Positions 28,192 to 37,352 of a DNA stretch of 64,000 bases are shown here, in pieces. A program made the position numbers and the translations under genes. Origin of the DNA: Acinetobacter courvalinii (lineage in GTDB: Bacteria; Pseudomonadota; Gammaproteobacteria; Pseudomonadales; Moraxellaceae); contig NZ_BMDA01000001.1 of assembly GCF_014635545.1 (NCBI RefSeq), positions 1,938,739-2,002,738 on the forward strand, written 5' to 3'. Under the pieces are notes generated by a model. The model was not told the origin of the DNA and did no database searches. It saw nothing but the letters and a program-made list of their open reading frames with translations. Position 1 is the stretch's first letter. Each line of letters begins with the position of its first letter.

Positions 28192-29885
28192 GTCTGCTCC
28201 TGTGCCGACTGAGCCTTAGGCTGTTTTTTCTGCTTAACGGGTAGACCTTGATAACGTTTTAGCTTGTAGTAAGAGTAGATAAAAATCAGACCTAAAATGA
28301 TGCAGACCAGATCAAAACTGGCAATCATCCATTGTCCATGATAAATACTCATCCATAAGGCCTGTCCACCAGTAAAAACGTTTAACACCGGTATAAACAG
28401 GAACATTGCAGCCGCCAACGCAAGTTGTTCTAGCCATGCTGGACGGTGTGCACGAATAGCCGCATGTATCAAACACAATAACCAGACACTAAAGAACACA
28501 TTAATTTCTAGCGGCGAACGCTCTGCGAGTTGCGCAGGGATAACACGGTTGGCAAAAAAGTACGCTGCGCAGGCAATCGGCAGCCCTGTAATCGCCGTAA
28601 TATTCAGGACCTCAACCACACGATGGCCAAAGGGTTTATAACCTAGTTTTTGTACCTCGGGAATACGTTTTACCACCCACAAAATCAATCCGGAAGCGAT
28701 CATCATCGTGCCTAAGACGCCTGATAGAAATAATAACCAGCGTAAGACCGAATCGACACCCCGTGCCATATGCAGCCATGTCACTAAGGTATGAATAGCT
28801 TTGGATGCCGAATTTACAGGCTGGGCTTCGTCGATCAGTTGCCCTGTTAGCGCATTGAACTTGAGTGACGGCACACTTTCCCGATCCAGCAAGGTCGTGG
28901 CATGGGTTGCATTAAATTGTACATCCGCTTTCACCGTATTCGGTTGATTCACCCGAACCGAGGCAATCGGATTATCCCCCCAACCGTGTTGAACCTGCTG
29001 GCTTAATGCCACTAAGTTAACCATGGGTGCTGCTGCAAGCTTGGGCACCACTTGTTCAGCTTCGCCACCACGGCCAGCACCTCGATTGCCACGTCCTTCT
29101 TCTGCGGCTTGTTTCTGTTTTTGCTCTGCCAGTAAACGTGCCTGTTCAGGAGTTTGCGCTACAGGTTCATTTAAAATCTGGTAGAAGTTCCGGACATTGC
29201 CATAGTGCGTGTTCATTGCCCATGGCATAAACAGATGCATCAATAGCAACAGCCCGCTAAAGGTGATCATCAGATGAAAAGGCAAGGCAAACACGGCGGT
29301 TGCATTGTGGGCATCCAGCCATGAACGCTGGCCTTTGGCTGGACGGAAAGTAAAGAAATCCTTGAAGATTTTTTTATGGGTAATAATGCCACTGATAATC
29401 GCAACAAACATGAACAAGGTTGCAATACCAACAATCCAGCGCCCCCAGATGCGTGGCATACCATACAGTTCAAAATGGAAGCGATAAAGGAAACCACCAC
29501 CCCGGGTTTCTCTGGCTTTAATTTCCTGCCCCGTTTGCGCATCCAGATAGATTTCGCCGCCACGGCGGCGTCCCTCACCCGGCTTACGGACATTCAGCAT
29601 GATCGCAGGCTGTCTTTCATTGGCAAACCGGATATTCCAGCTCTCGGCAGCGTGACCTTTCTGATTTAAATACTGTAGTGCATAGCCTAATTGCTGTTGC
29701 TGCGAAGTTGTATTTACTGATTGATGCAGTTCCGGTTTCATCCATACCGTGATTTCATTTTGAAAAAAACTGAGTGTCCCCGTTAGAAAAACAGCGTACA
29801 GCAACCATCCCAACAACAGACTGGTCCAGGTATGTAACCATGACATCGATTGGCGTGGGCCTTCATTTTTACCATCAACACGCAT
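28188..29885 (-). CDS. PepSY-associated transmembrane protein (putative iron-uptake reductase)
   Basis: A 565-residue inner-membrane protein of the PepSY_TM family. TM1 (about 18-38) is followed by a periplasmic PepSY-type stretch, with further hydrophobic spans near 145-165, 200-220, 375-405 and several near the C-terminus. A low-complexity Gly/Arg/Glu-rich segment (AEEGRGNRGAGRGGEAEQ, near residue 265) sits in the large periplasmic loop. Relatives such as FoxB and FpvG reduce ferric siderophores at the periplasmic face. It lies between DUF3649 and DUF3325 genes behind a Fur box, so an iron-acquisition role is likely. Confidence 0.82.
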   Translation of the reverse strand: MRVDGKNEGPRQSMSWLHTWTSLLLGWLLYAVFLTGTLSFFQNEITVWMKPELHQSVNTTSQQQQLGYALQYLNQKGHAAESWNIRFANERQPAIMLNVRKPGEGRRRGGEIYLDAQTGQEIKARETRGGGFLYRFHFELYGMPRIWGRWIVGIATLFMFVAIISGIITHKKIFKDFFTFRPAKGQRSWLDAHNATAVFALPFHLMITFSGLLLLMHLFMPWAMNTHYGNVRNFYQILNEPVAQTPEQARLLAEQKQKQAAEEGRGNRGAGRGGEAEQVVPKLAAAPMVNLVALSQQVQHGWGDNPIASVRVNQPNTVKADVQFNATHATTLLDRESVPSLKFNALTGQLIDEAQPVNSASKAIHTLVTWLHMARGVDSVLRWLLFLSGVLGTMMIASGLILWVVKRIPEVQKLGYKPFGHRVVEVLNITAITGLPIACAAYFFANRVIPAQLAERSPLEINVFFSVWLLCLIHAAIRAHRPAWLEQLALAAAMFLFIPVLNVFTGGQALWMSIYHGQWMIASFDLVCIILGLIFIYSYYKLKRYQGLPVKQKKQPKAQSAQEQT

Positions 29886-29889
29886 GCCC

Positions 29890-30264
29890 TTACCCTTTTA
29901 ACAAGCCATACATGACGGTCATGATCAGACTAGGAATAATGACGCCCAACCAGACTTTCAAAGTCGAGTTGACCATGAATATCCAGATAAACAGGATGCA
30001 ATGCACCACAAAAGCCAGCATGGTTGCACTAAAAACTGCATTCGCTCTGGATGGCTCAGATGAAAACAAGCAACCGATGAGCATTGCCGCAATCGCAGCA
30101 AAATAATAGCCCCCAAAAATTGCGAGTACAAAACGGGAAAAAATCATCAATCGATATCGAATCAATGAGGACGGTGCAACCTTCTTTTTTACCACCCTTG
30201 TACTGCTCACCAAGGGTACAGACGCTTCAATAGACATAAACAACACCGGACAAAATGACATCAA
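29890..30264 (-). CDS. DUF3649-type membrane protein (iron-uptake operon)
   Basis: A 124-residue membrane protein of the DUF3649 type. Its core RLMIFSRFVLAIFGGYYFAA, then PSRANAVFSATMLAFVVHC and the WLGVIIPSLIMTVMYGL C-terminus form about three membrane segments. A second start, ATG at 30237 (MSIEASVPL), is equally possible since the first nine residues are not distinctive. It is the first gene of a three-gene operon with PepSY and DUF3325 genes, about 185 bp downstream of a good Fur box. Confidence 0.75.
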   Translation of the reverse strand: MMSFCPVLFMSIEASVPLVSSTRVVKKKVAPSSLIRYRLMIFSRFVLAIFGGYYFAAIAAMLIGCLFSSEPSRANAVFSATMLAFVVHCILFIWIFMVNSTLKVWLGVIIPSLIMTVMYGLLKG

Positions 30265-30447
30265 CGGAAATGATGTTCACCTTTATATAGAGCCATGAAA
30301 ATACGGATGATTTAGCCGATAACCTATGCAACACCCCATCTCATGTGCATGGTATTTGATCTGGCAATGCCAAGGGCAAACCTGACCAAGCTTAAATCAG
30401 CCTTAAAAAATCAAGGCATCATAATCAAAATCAACAAAAATAACAAT

Positions 30448-30472
30448 AATAATGAGAATTAATATCATTTTA
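30448..30472 (-). promoter_or_regulatory. Fur box controlling the DUF3649-PepSY-DUF3325 operon
   Basis: On the minus strand the sequence reads AAAATGATATTAATTCTCAT and then TATT, close to the classical Fur box ATGATAATNATTCTCATT. It is the best match in the window and lies about 185 bp upstream of the first gene, so iron repression is likely. Confidence 0.7.
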
Positions 30473-30559
30473 ACCTTAAGGTTAAGGCATTTTGCTAATC
30501 AAAATAGAAAATTTGGTAATTGAGGTAAAAAATATATAAGGTTTAGGTCGATTCGGGAT

Positions 30560-31273
30560 TTAAGGACTGACCTGCAGGATCGTCAACTGCTGGCTTTGAT
30601 AAGCGCCGGTATCAATAAAGAAGCAATTATGTTTTTGCAGCACCTCGGCAACAATGGTATGTCCCAGATAAATCTCATCAATATTGCGGACCATGCCATA
30701 TTTTTGCTCATCCCTGATTCTTGACCTTCCCCATAATACAGAGGCATAACTGGCCTGATCGACATGACCGCTTAGCTCAAGGGTTTGCTTAAGCAGGTTC
30801 CAATCATCTACACCAATATCGCCATGTGCGATGCCCACTGTTTTGTGAGCAAAATTCAACTGGATCAACACAGGCAATTGTTTGAGACACGCGATAATCT
30901 GGGCCTGCTCTTGTGGCTTCAACTGATAGAACCATTCTCCACCATATTTTTGATGCAGCTTTTTAAAATAAGGATGCTGACTCCCCTGAATACATAATTG
31001 CTCGTGATTGCCGCGTACCATCCTGAACCAGTGTTGTTGCAATAACTGCAGGCATTGCAAGCTTTCCGGGCCCTTATCGATCAAATCTCCCACGCCAATC
31101 AGCAGATCTTTTTCAAAATCAAACTGCAGTTGCTTAAGTTGATGCATCAATAGCGTATAGCAACCGTGAATATCGCCCACCACATAGACCTTTTGATGAT
31201 CTGGGGCGATATATTGCACCCGTGGCCATGCTTCAGAAGCTTCTCCACATACAGCGATTTTAGGGCTCATCAT
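30560..31273 (-). CDS. Calcineurin-like serine/threonine protein phosphatase (PrpA/PrpB type)
   Basis: About 237 residues with the full PPP metallophosphatase set: GDIHGCYTLL, GVGDLIDKGPES and MVRGNHEQLC, followed by late histidines in GIAHGDIGVDDW and YLGHTIV. This matches PrpA/PrpB or lambda-phosphatase-like enzymes. The adjacent ATGs at 31273 and 31270 are both acceptable; a GGGG stretch upstream serves either. Its start overlaps the stop of a small hypothetical gene by about 14 bp, and both follow a GntR regulator on the same strand. The target protein is unknown. Confidence 0.82.
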   Translation of the reverse strand: MMSPKIAVCGEASEAWPRVQYIAPDHQKVYVVGDIHGCYTLLMHQLKQLQFDFEKDLLIGVGDLIDKGPESLQCLQLLQQHWFRMVRGNHEQLCIQGSQHPYFKKLHQKYGGEWFYQLKPQEQAQIIACLKQLPVLIQLNFAHKTVGIAHGDIGVDDWNLLKQTLELSGHVDQASYASVLWGRSRIRDEQKYGMVRNIDEIYLGHTIVAEVLQKHNCFFIDTGAYQSQQLTILQVSP

Positions 31274-31475
31274 TTGCCCCGAGCTGCACAATGTCACTGT
31301 GAATTAACAGATGTCGTGAAGGAAAATAAAATTGATAGGCCAAGGCATAGCTGTTAAAACGTGCCAGTTGAGTTTGCTCCAAGGACCAGAAATAGGCGGT
31401 CATGCCACCTTGTTGCCGCTGATTTAAAAAATACGATTTGCCAAAATGCCGGGATACAATAATAAAATCTTGCAT
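31260..31475 (-). CDS. Small hypothetical protein (71 aa)
   Basis: A 71-residue product, MQDFIIVSRHFGKSYFLN at the start and IHSDIVQLGANDEP at the end, with no domain I recognise. It fits exactly between the GntR regulator (16 nt before) and the phosphatase (14-bp overlap), so it looks like part of one transcript. The ribosome site is weak. The frame can extend upstream to 31610 only by running inside the regulator gene, which I reject. Confidence 0.6.
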   Translation of the reverse strand: MQDFIIVSRHFGKSYFLNQRQQGGMTAYFWSLEQTQLARFNSYALAYQFYFPSRHLLIHSDIVQLGANDEP

Positions 31476-31491
31476 ATCTGTTTCGATCGAC

Positions 31492-32199
31492 TCAGCGGAC
31501 TGAATAATCACTGGTCTGTAGCGACAGCAATAAAGGAGCAAGCATGGCTTTGGCAATTTCAGCCGCCTGCGACTCGGACTGTGCCTGTATGGCATCGACC
31601 AGTTGAGCATGAATAGTTTGATCCGGATCGGGTAGCTGGCTATTGGTCACCAGTTCAAAGGTGTATTGATAGCTGGAGTTGAGAAAATATTCATAGGTGG
31701 CATACAGCGCCTGATTATGGGTGGCCTGTGCAATAGCCAAATGCAGCTTTTTATCGTTCAGCATAAACTCAGCCACATCACTGGCATCCGTACCAGCCCG
31801 TGTATTGAGGCATGCCAGAATATTCAGCAGGTCAGTTGCATCGCGGTTTCTGGCTGCAAGTTTTGCAATTTCAATTTCCAGAACACATCTGACCTCCAGA
31901 TGCTCATACAACGCTGACTGTTGAATGGAGTGAATCATACTGGAGAAATCGTGTTTGCTGCGAACAAAGGTTCCATGACCCTGTTTAACTTCCAGAATGC
32001 CGAGATATTCCAATATTTTAATGGCTTCTCGAATGGTATTGCGTCCCACCCCCAGCCCTTGAACCAGTTCAGGTTCTGTCGGAATTTTATCATTGACCTT
32101 CCACAGTTCGGTCTGGATATTCTGACGGACAACCGCAATCACTTCGTCAACAAGCGATCTTTTCTGGATCTGTTCGATCATTAAAATTTCTACTGGCAC
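31492..32199 (-). CDS. GntR-family (FCD) transcriptional regulator
   Basis: A 235-residue FadR-type regulator. The winged helix occupies about residues 10-80 (SLVDEVIAVVRQNIQTELW, then GLGVGRNTIREAIKILEYLGI) and an FCD domain follows (about 95-220). A GTG start at 32199 has a GGA site about 9 nt upstream; an ATG at 32181 without a ribosome site is the alternative. It is divergent from an AAA-type ATPase gene, and a perfect 6-1-6 palindrome at 32213-32225 lies just upstream, probably its own operator. The effector is unknown. Confidence 0.83.
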   Translation of the reverse strand: MPVEILMIEQIQKRSLVDEVIAVVRQNIQTELWKVNDKIPTEPELVQGLGVGRNTIREAIKILEYLGILEVKQGHGTFVRSKHDFSSMIHSIQQSALYEHLEVRCVLEIEIAKLAARNRDATDLLNILACLNTRAGTDASDVAEFMLNDKKLHLAIAQATHNQALYATYEYFLNSSYQYTFELVTNSQLPDPDQTIHAQLVDAIQAQSESQAAEIAKAMLAPLLLSLQTSDYSVR

Positions 32200-32212
32200 T
32201 CAAAAACATCCA

Positions 32213-32225
32213 ATGATACTATCAT
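32213..32225. promoter_or_regulatory. Palindrome upstream of the second GntR regulator
   Basis: ATGATA-C-TATCAT is a perfect 6-1-6 palindrome, 14 bp before the regulator's GTG start and in the divergent region to the ATPase gene. An autoregulatory GntR operator is the simplest reading; a partial Fur site is the alternative. Confidence 0.45.
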
Positions 32226-32277
32226 CCTATGTTTAAATTTTCAAATGCACACCGTGTCATCTCTCAGGGTAAAACTT

Positions 32278-33177
32278 ATGGAATTAAATCAGACGATTTT
32301 CAGTCTTATCGGTGAAATTCAAAAACTGACCCAGGCGATTGAGAAAATTGCCAACCATCAGGAAATCTCACTGGAAGTACTGGATCAGGCCATCGCATTC
32401 CGATGGGAAAGAGAAAACAATAAAGGTCACCTGATTCCAATCCGTAAACCCCAACTGCTCTCGTTTGACAATCTTTGTAATATTGACAACCAATTGGCCA
32501 AAGTAAAGCTGAACACAGAGGCCTTTGCCAAAGGATTATTGGCCAATAATGTGCTGTTGACCGGTTCACGAGGGACGGGAAAATCATCAATTGTGAAAGC
32601 CTGTTTAAATGAATATCACCAGTACGGCTTACGTGTGATTGAGCTGGAAAAAAAATATCTCGAAGATCTTCCCAAGATTATCCATCTGCTCAATGAACGC
32701 GATGAACGCTATATTATTTTCTGTGATGATCTGGCCTTTGAAGCAGGCGATAGCAGTTATGCAACCCTGAAAACCGTATTGGATGGCTCGCTGGCCACCA
32801 GTTCAAACAATACCCTGATTTATGCCACTTCAAACCGTAAACATATGGTCGCGGAATATAACAAGGACAATACCGAGATCAATCAGAGCGAAAATGGTGA
32901 GTTGCGTCCGGGTGATAGTCTGGAACAGAAGATTTCTCTGGCTGACCGTTTTGGTCTGCAAATCAATTTCTATGGCTTCAGTCAGCCCGAATACCTGAAA
33001 ACCGTGCAGTTCTGGTTAAATGAATACCACTGGCAACAACAGGAAAACTGGGACAGCTTACAGTTAAAAGCCATTCAATATGCCACTCAACAAGGTAATC
33101 GTTCTGGTCGAATTGCCAATCAATTTGCCAAAATGATTGTCGGCCAGGAAATGTTGCAATCGCAAAATCTGTCTTAA
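32278..33177 (+). CDS. DUF815-type AAA+ ATP-binding protein
   Basis: A 299-residue P-loop ATPase of the DUF815 family. Walker A is LLTGSRGTGKSS near residue 100, Walker B is IIFCDDLAFE near 150, followed by GDSSYATLKTVLDG and a sensor-like YATSNRKHMV; SLADRFGLQINF is also typical. The ATG at 32278 has an AGGG site 8 nt upstream and starts at the conserved N-terminus, so I prefer it to 32245. The family is widespread and functionally uncharacterised. It is divergent from the GntR gene. Confidence 0.83.
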   Translation: MELNQTIFSLIGEIQKLTQAIEKIANHQEISLEVLDQAIAFRWERENNKGHLIPIRKPQLLSFDNLCNIDNQLAKVKLNTEAFAKGLLANNVLLTGSRGTGKSSIVKACLNEYHQYGLRVIELEKKYLEDLPKIIHLLNERDERYIIFCDDLAFEAGDSSYATLKTVLDGSLATSSNNTLIYATSNRKHMVAEYNKDNTEINQSENGELRPGDSLEQKISLADRFGLQINFYGFSQPEYLKTVQFWLNEYHWQQQENWDSLQLKAIQYATQQGNRSGRIANQFAKMIVGQEMLQSQNLS

Positions 33178-33198
33178 ATCCTGTAGCACTGCAGCATC

Positions 33199-33232
33199 CC
33201 CACCTGAACAGCAATGCTCTTGCTCAGGTGGG
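33199..33232. terminator. Convergent hairpin between the ATPase and the OprD porin
   Basis: A 9-bp stem CCCACCTGA / TCAGGTGGG, extendable by AGCAA / TTGCT inside. It lies between convergent genes but has no T-tract on either strand, so function as a terminator is only likely. Confidence 0.42.
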
Positions 33233-33242
33233 CAACAGATCA

Positions 33243-34508
33243 TTAAAACTTATGCGTATAGGTGGTCATGATGCGGTTTTCAACAAAATCTGTCCCTGGA
33301 TTGTTGCCTGCACCATATTTGATATCAGCACGAATATGTCGCCATTCGAAGCCGAGACCTTTGAGTTTTCCTTCAGGGATGCTGTAATTGATGATGACAT
33401 TTTTCTCGGTTTCTTTATTGTCCTTAAAGCCTTCCCGATAGATTTCACTACCATTTAAATAGCGTAGCGTCAGTTTTAATCCGGGGATACCCTGCTCTTT
33501 AAAGTCATAACTATATAAAACATGCCAGGTCAATTCTTTGGCTTTGTAAAAGGCAAGCGCAGACCAGCTCTGTAAATAGGCTTGTGGCACATAACCATTT
33601 AACAGTGGAATATTGTCCTCGCCCATATGCTTTTGCAGACCGGTCAGAATGGTATGCGGACCATTTTGCACACTGGCTTGCACACCGATTGATTGCGCAT
33701 CAATATCGCCGAAATAGGCGTCACCATCTTCTTTATAGTTAAAATAGCGGGCATCCACTTTTAACTTGCTGTTTTTAATCTGCTCTGTATAGGCCGCATT
33801 GACATAGTGTTGTTGATAAATATCTTGCAGTTGTCCAAACCAGTAAGCCCCGGATAAATTCGGCGTGAAATTATAGTCCAGACCTAGAAAATTGAGTCCA
33901 TCACTTCTTTTTGCCGGATCAGTCGAGTTGCCTAACGTGAATTTTCGATACTCGTCATCATCACGGGCATTCACATGGGTAAAACGGCCCGCAGATACTT
34001 TTAAATTCTTGATCTCTTTGCTTTCCAGCATTGCACCGGCATAGGTGGTAACCAGTTGCCGTGAGTCATCAATAAACAGTACCGGCGTTTTAGGAAAAAG
34101 TTCTCCCACTTTCAATTCGGTATTGTGATATTTCAATTTTAAGGTCGCGCCCAATTTTAAGTAATCACGTTCCTGACGTCGTTCATGCTGATCATATTTA
34201 AACACGGTATCCAGCCGTTCATCATTATGGTCATTCAAACGCAATGCATATTGAAACCCTAAATCCAGACCGACTTGAAGCGGTGTATCGGTATAGCCTG
34301 ACTCAAACCGCCCTGATAAGCCTTGTGACCAACTGCCCAGGTCTTGATTGGTGCCTTCAAAATCACGTTCGACATAGAAATTTCGTAAATAAATACTCTT
34401 TTCACTGTCCTTTAGAAAGTCGGCATAAGCCACATTGACATTCAGACAGCCAAAAAGCGTATATAACGCCACGCGCTGGGCTTTATACAGCCTATTCGGT
34501 ATTAACAT
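33243..34508 (-). CDS. OprD-family outer-membrane porin
   Basis: A 421-residue OprD-type porin. The signal peptide ends CLNVNVAYA before DFLKDSEKS; then come the family hallmarks LRNFYVERDF near residue 40 and QGLSGRFESGYTDTPLQVGLDLG near 65-85. The C-terminus is TTYTHKF with the terminal Phe. Such porins take up small carboxylates and aromatic acids; BenP in the A. baylyi ben region is a known relative. Next to catM and the cat genes, it may carry benzoate-like or muconate-like acids. It is monocistronic, divergent from nothing, and convergent with the ATPase. Confidence 0.83.
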   Translation of the reverse strand: MLIPNRLYKAQRVALYTLFGCLNVNVAYADFLKDSEKSIYLRNFYVERDFEGTNQDLGSWSQGLSGRFESGYTDTPLQVGLDLGFQYALRLNDHNDERLDTVFKYDQHERRQERDYLKLGATLKLKYHNTELKVGELFPKTPVLFIDDSRQLVTTYAGAMLESKEIKNLKVSAGRFTHVNARDDDEYRKFTLGNSTDPAKRSDGLNFLGLDYNFTPNLSGAYWFGQLQDIYQQHYVNAAYTEQIKNSKLKVDARYFNYKEDGDAYFGDIDAQSIGVQASVQNGPHTILTGLQKHMGEDNIPLLNGYVPQAYLQSWSALAFYKAKELTWHVLYSYDFKEQGIPGLKLTLRYLNGSEIYREGFKDNKETEKNVIINYSIPEGKLKGLGFEWRHIRADIKYGAGNNPGTDFVENRIMTTYTHKF

Positions 34509-34753
34509 GGGAAATCCTTTCCTGAGTTTTTAAAATTCTTGTTGCTGTAAATAAAGTTTCACAACTTGCCTAGTCCTGCCGACCTGAGTTCCATTTCTTT
34601 TAAATATCCGGAAATTCAAGAAAATATCTTTAGAGAAAGATTCAGGCTGGATTTATTATTTGAATAATTAATGTAATTTTCCATAGATAACGAAGTATAT
34701 AGTTATACCTTTTAAGTCTGGTTTTAGCTGTAGACCATCGTATCGCATTAAAA

Positions 34754-34774
34754 AAGCGGTCTTTAGGACCGCTT
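34754..34774 (-). terminator. Intrinsic terminator of catM
   Basis: An 8-bp stem AAGCGGTC / GACCGCTT with a 5-nt loop; on the minus strand it continues into a run of six T. It lies 27 nt after the catM stop. Confidence 0.78.
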
Positions 34775-34800
34775 AAACATAATTAATTTTCGGATCTGCC

Positions 34801-35718
<918 letters not shown>

Positions 35719-35723
35719 TTAAT

Positions 35724-35738
35724 ATACCTTTTAAGTAT
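35724..35738. promoter_or_regulatory. CatM/BenM consensus binding site ATAC-N7-GTAT
   Basis: ATAC, seven bases, GTAT: the exact consensus for CatM and BenM, 6 bp upstream of the catM start codon and about 85 bp upstream of catB. This is the high-affinity recognition subsite. Confidence 0.85.
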
Positions 35739-35775
35739 CTAAAAATACCAAATTCAGCCTAGTTCTAAATATTAC

Positions 35776-35790
35776 ATTAATTTAGGGTAT
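35776..35790. promoter_or_regulatory. Imperfect CatM activation subsite before catB
   Basis: ATTA-N7-GTAT, one base off the consensus, 38 bp downstream of the perfect site and 33 bp before the catB ATG. It fits the weaker effector-dependent subsite described for this regulator family. Confidence 0.55.
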
Positions 35791-35822
35791 GTAAATAGGC
35801 AAAGATTGAAGAAATACCAAAG

Positions 35823-36932
35823 ATGTATAAATCCATAGAAACCTTACTTGTCGAGATTCCAACCATCCGTCCGCATAAGATGGCGGTTGCAACCATGCAA
35901 ACCCAAACCTTAGTACTGATTAAAATCACCACAGCAGATGGTTTTACCGGTTGGGGCGAAGCAACGACCATTGGAGGGTTAGGTTATGGGGAAGAAAGTC
36001 CTGAAAGTGTCAAAACCAATATTGAGCAATACTTTTCGCCATTGTTAAAAACACTGGACGGTTTTAATGTGGCTCAAACCCTAAAAACCATCCAGCAAAA
36101 TATTAATGGGAACCGTTTTGCCAAATGCGCCATCCAGACCGCCTTGCTGGATATTCAGGCCCAACGTCTGGGCTTGCCGCTCAGTGAAGTTTTGGGTGGA
36201 CGCTTACGTGATAGTGTCCCTGTGCTGTGGGTACTGGCTTCGGGCAATACCGAAAAAGATATTGCTGAAGCAGAAAAAATGGTGGCACTCAAACGCCATA
36301 ATATTTTCAAATTAAAAATTGGTTCACGTCCGCTTGAGCAAGATGTTGAACATGTGCTGGCCATTAAAAAAGCCTTAGGCAAGGACGTTTCAATCCGTGT
36401 CGATGTCAATCGTGCTTGGTCTGAACTCAATGCCATTAAAGGGATTCAAATGCTTCAGGATGGCGGTGTTGATTTGATTGAGCAACCGTGTGCAATTCAC
36501 AATATTGATGCCATGCAACGTCTGACGCGCAAGTTCGATATTGCCATTATGGCGGATGAATCTTTAACCGGTCCGCAAAGCGCTTATCAACTGGCAAAAA
36601 CCAATGCAGCCTCAGTGTTTGCAGTCAAAATTGCCCAGTCTGGCGGTCTGATTGAGGCCTGTGATGTTGCCAAAGTCGCCAATCTGGCAGGGATCGACCT
36701 ATATGGCGGCACCATGCTGGAAGGACCTGTAGGGACGATCGCTTCTGCACATGCATTCTCTACTTTTAGTAATCTTGCAGCAGGAACTGAACTGTTTGGC
36801 CCACTGTTACTCACGGAAGAAATTTTAAAAACTCCGCTTCAATATGGCAATTTTGAGCTCAAACTTCCCACGGGTCCCGGCCTCGGCATTGAGCTGGATC
36901 AAGACAAAATCGACAACCTGCGTCGTCAATAA
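35823..36932 (+). CDS. catB: Muconate cycloisomerase CatB
   Basis: A 369-residue enolase-superfamily enzyme that turns cis,cis-muconate into muconolactone. Catalytic features: the KLKIGSR lysine pair near residue 167, metal ligands in VRVDVNRAWS, LIEQPCA and MADESL, and the TGWGEATTIGG lid region near residue 40. The length is that of known CatB proteins. It is the first gene of the cat run, behind the CatM sites. The ribosome site is weak (GAAGAAATACCAAAG). Confidence 0.94.
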   Translation: MYKSIETLLVEIPTIRPHKMAVATMQTQTLVLIKITTADGFTGWGEATTIGGLGYGEESPESVKTNIEQYFSPLLKTLDGFNVAQTLKTIQQNINGNRFAKCAIQTALLDIQAQRLGLPLSEVLGGRLRDSVPVLWVLASGNTEKDIAEAEKMVALKRHNIFKLKIGSRPLEQDVEHVLAIKKALGKDVSIRVDVNRAWSELNAIKGIQMLQDGGVDLIEQPCAIHNIDAMQRLTRKFDIAIMADESLTGPQSAYQLAKTNAASVFAVKIAQSGGLIEACDVAKVANLAGIDLYGGTMLEGPVGTIASAHAFSTFSNLAAGTELFGPLLLTEEILKTPLQYGNFELKLPTGPGLGIELDQDKIDNLRRQ

Positions 36933-36946
36933 TTCAAGGAGTTGAC

Positions 36947-37237
36947 ATGCTTTTCCACGTACGAATGGATGTAAACATCCCACTGGATATGCCAGTTGAA
37001 CAAGCCAATCAAATTAAAGCCGTAGAAAAGGCTTATTCTCAAGATTTACAACGTCAGGGCAAATGGCGTCATATCTGGCGCATCACGGGACAATACTCAA
37101 ACATCAGTATTTTTGATGTGGAAAGTAATGAGGAATTACACAATATTTTGCAGGGATTGCCTTTATATCCTTACATGAATATCGAAGTGATGGCCTTGAA
37201 CCGTCATCCCTCTGCCATTCGTGAAGATGACAGCTAA
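36947..37237 (+). CDS. catC: Muconolactone delta-isomerase CatC
   Basis: A 96-residue protein with the CatC pattern: MLFHVRMDVNIP, VEKAYSQDLQRQGKWRHIWRITG in outline, and LPLYPYMNIEVMALNRHPS at the end. It isomerises muconolactone to 3-oxoadipate enol-lactone. AAGGAG sits 5 nt before the ATG and only 14 nt separate it from catB. Decameric ferredoxin-like assembly is known for the family. Confidence 0.94.
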   Translation: MLFHVRMDVNIPLDMPVEQANQIKAVEKAYSQDLQRQGKWRHIWRITGQYSNISIFDVESNEELHNILQGLPLYPYMNIEVMALNRHPSAIREDDS

Positions 37238-37352
37238 ACGAGCCGGTAAAGTTAAAAACAGGATTTGAACAAGGAATGTGGCAAGCCAAGCAAGCAGTAA
37301 AAACAGCAAGTCCGCGAGCCACCAAAAATTATCATACTTCAGGAGAATATGT

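Noticed and set aside
31476-31610. Upstream extension of the 71-residue gene
   Set aside because: It lies inside the GntR regulator gene and has a Cys/Arg-rich shadow composition.
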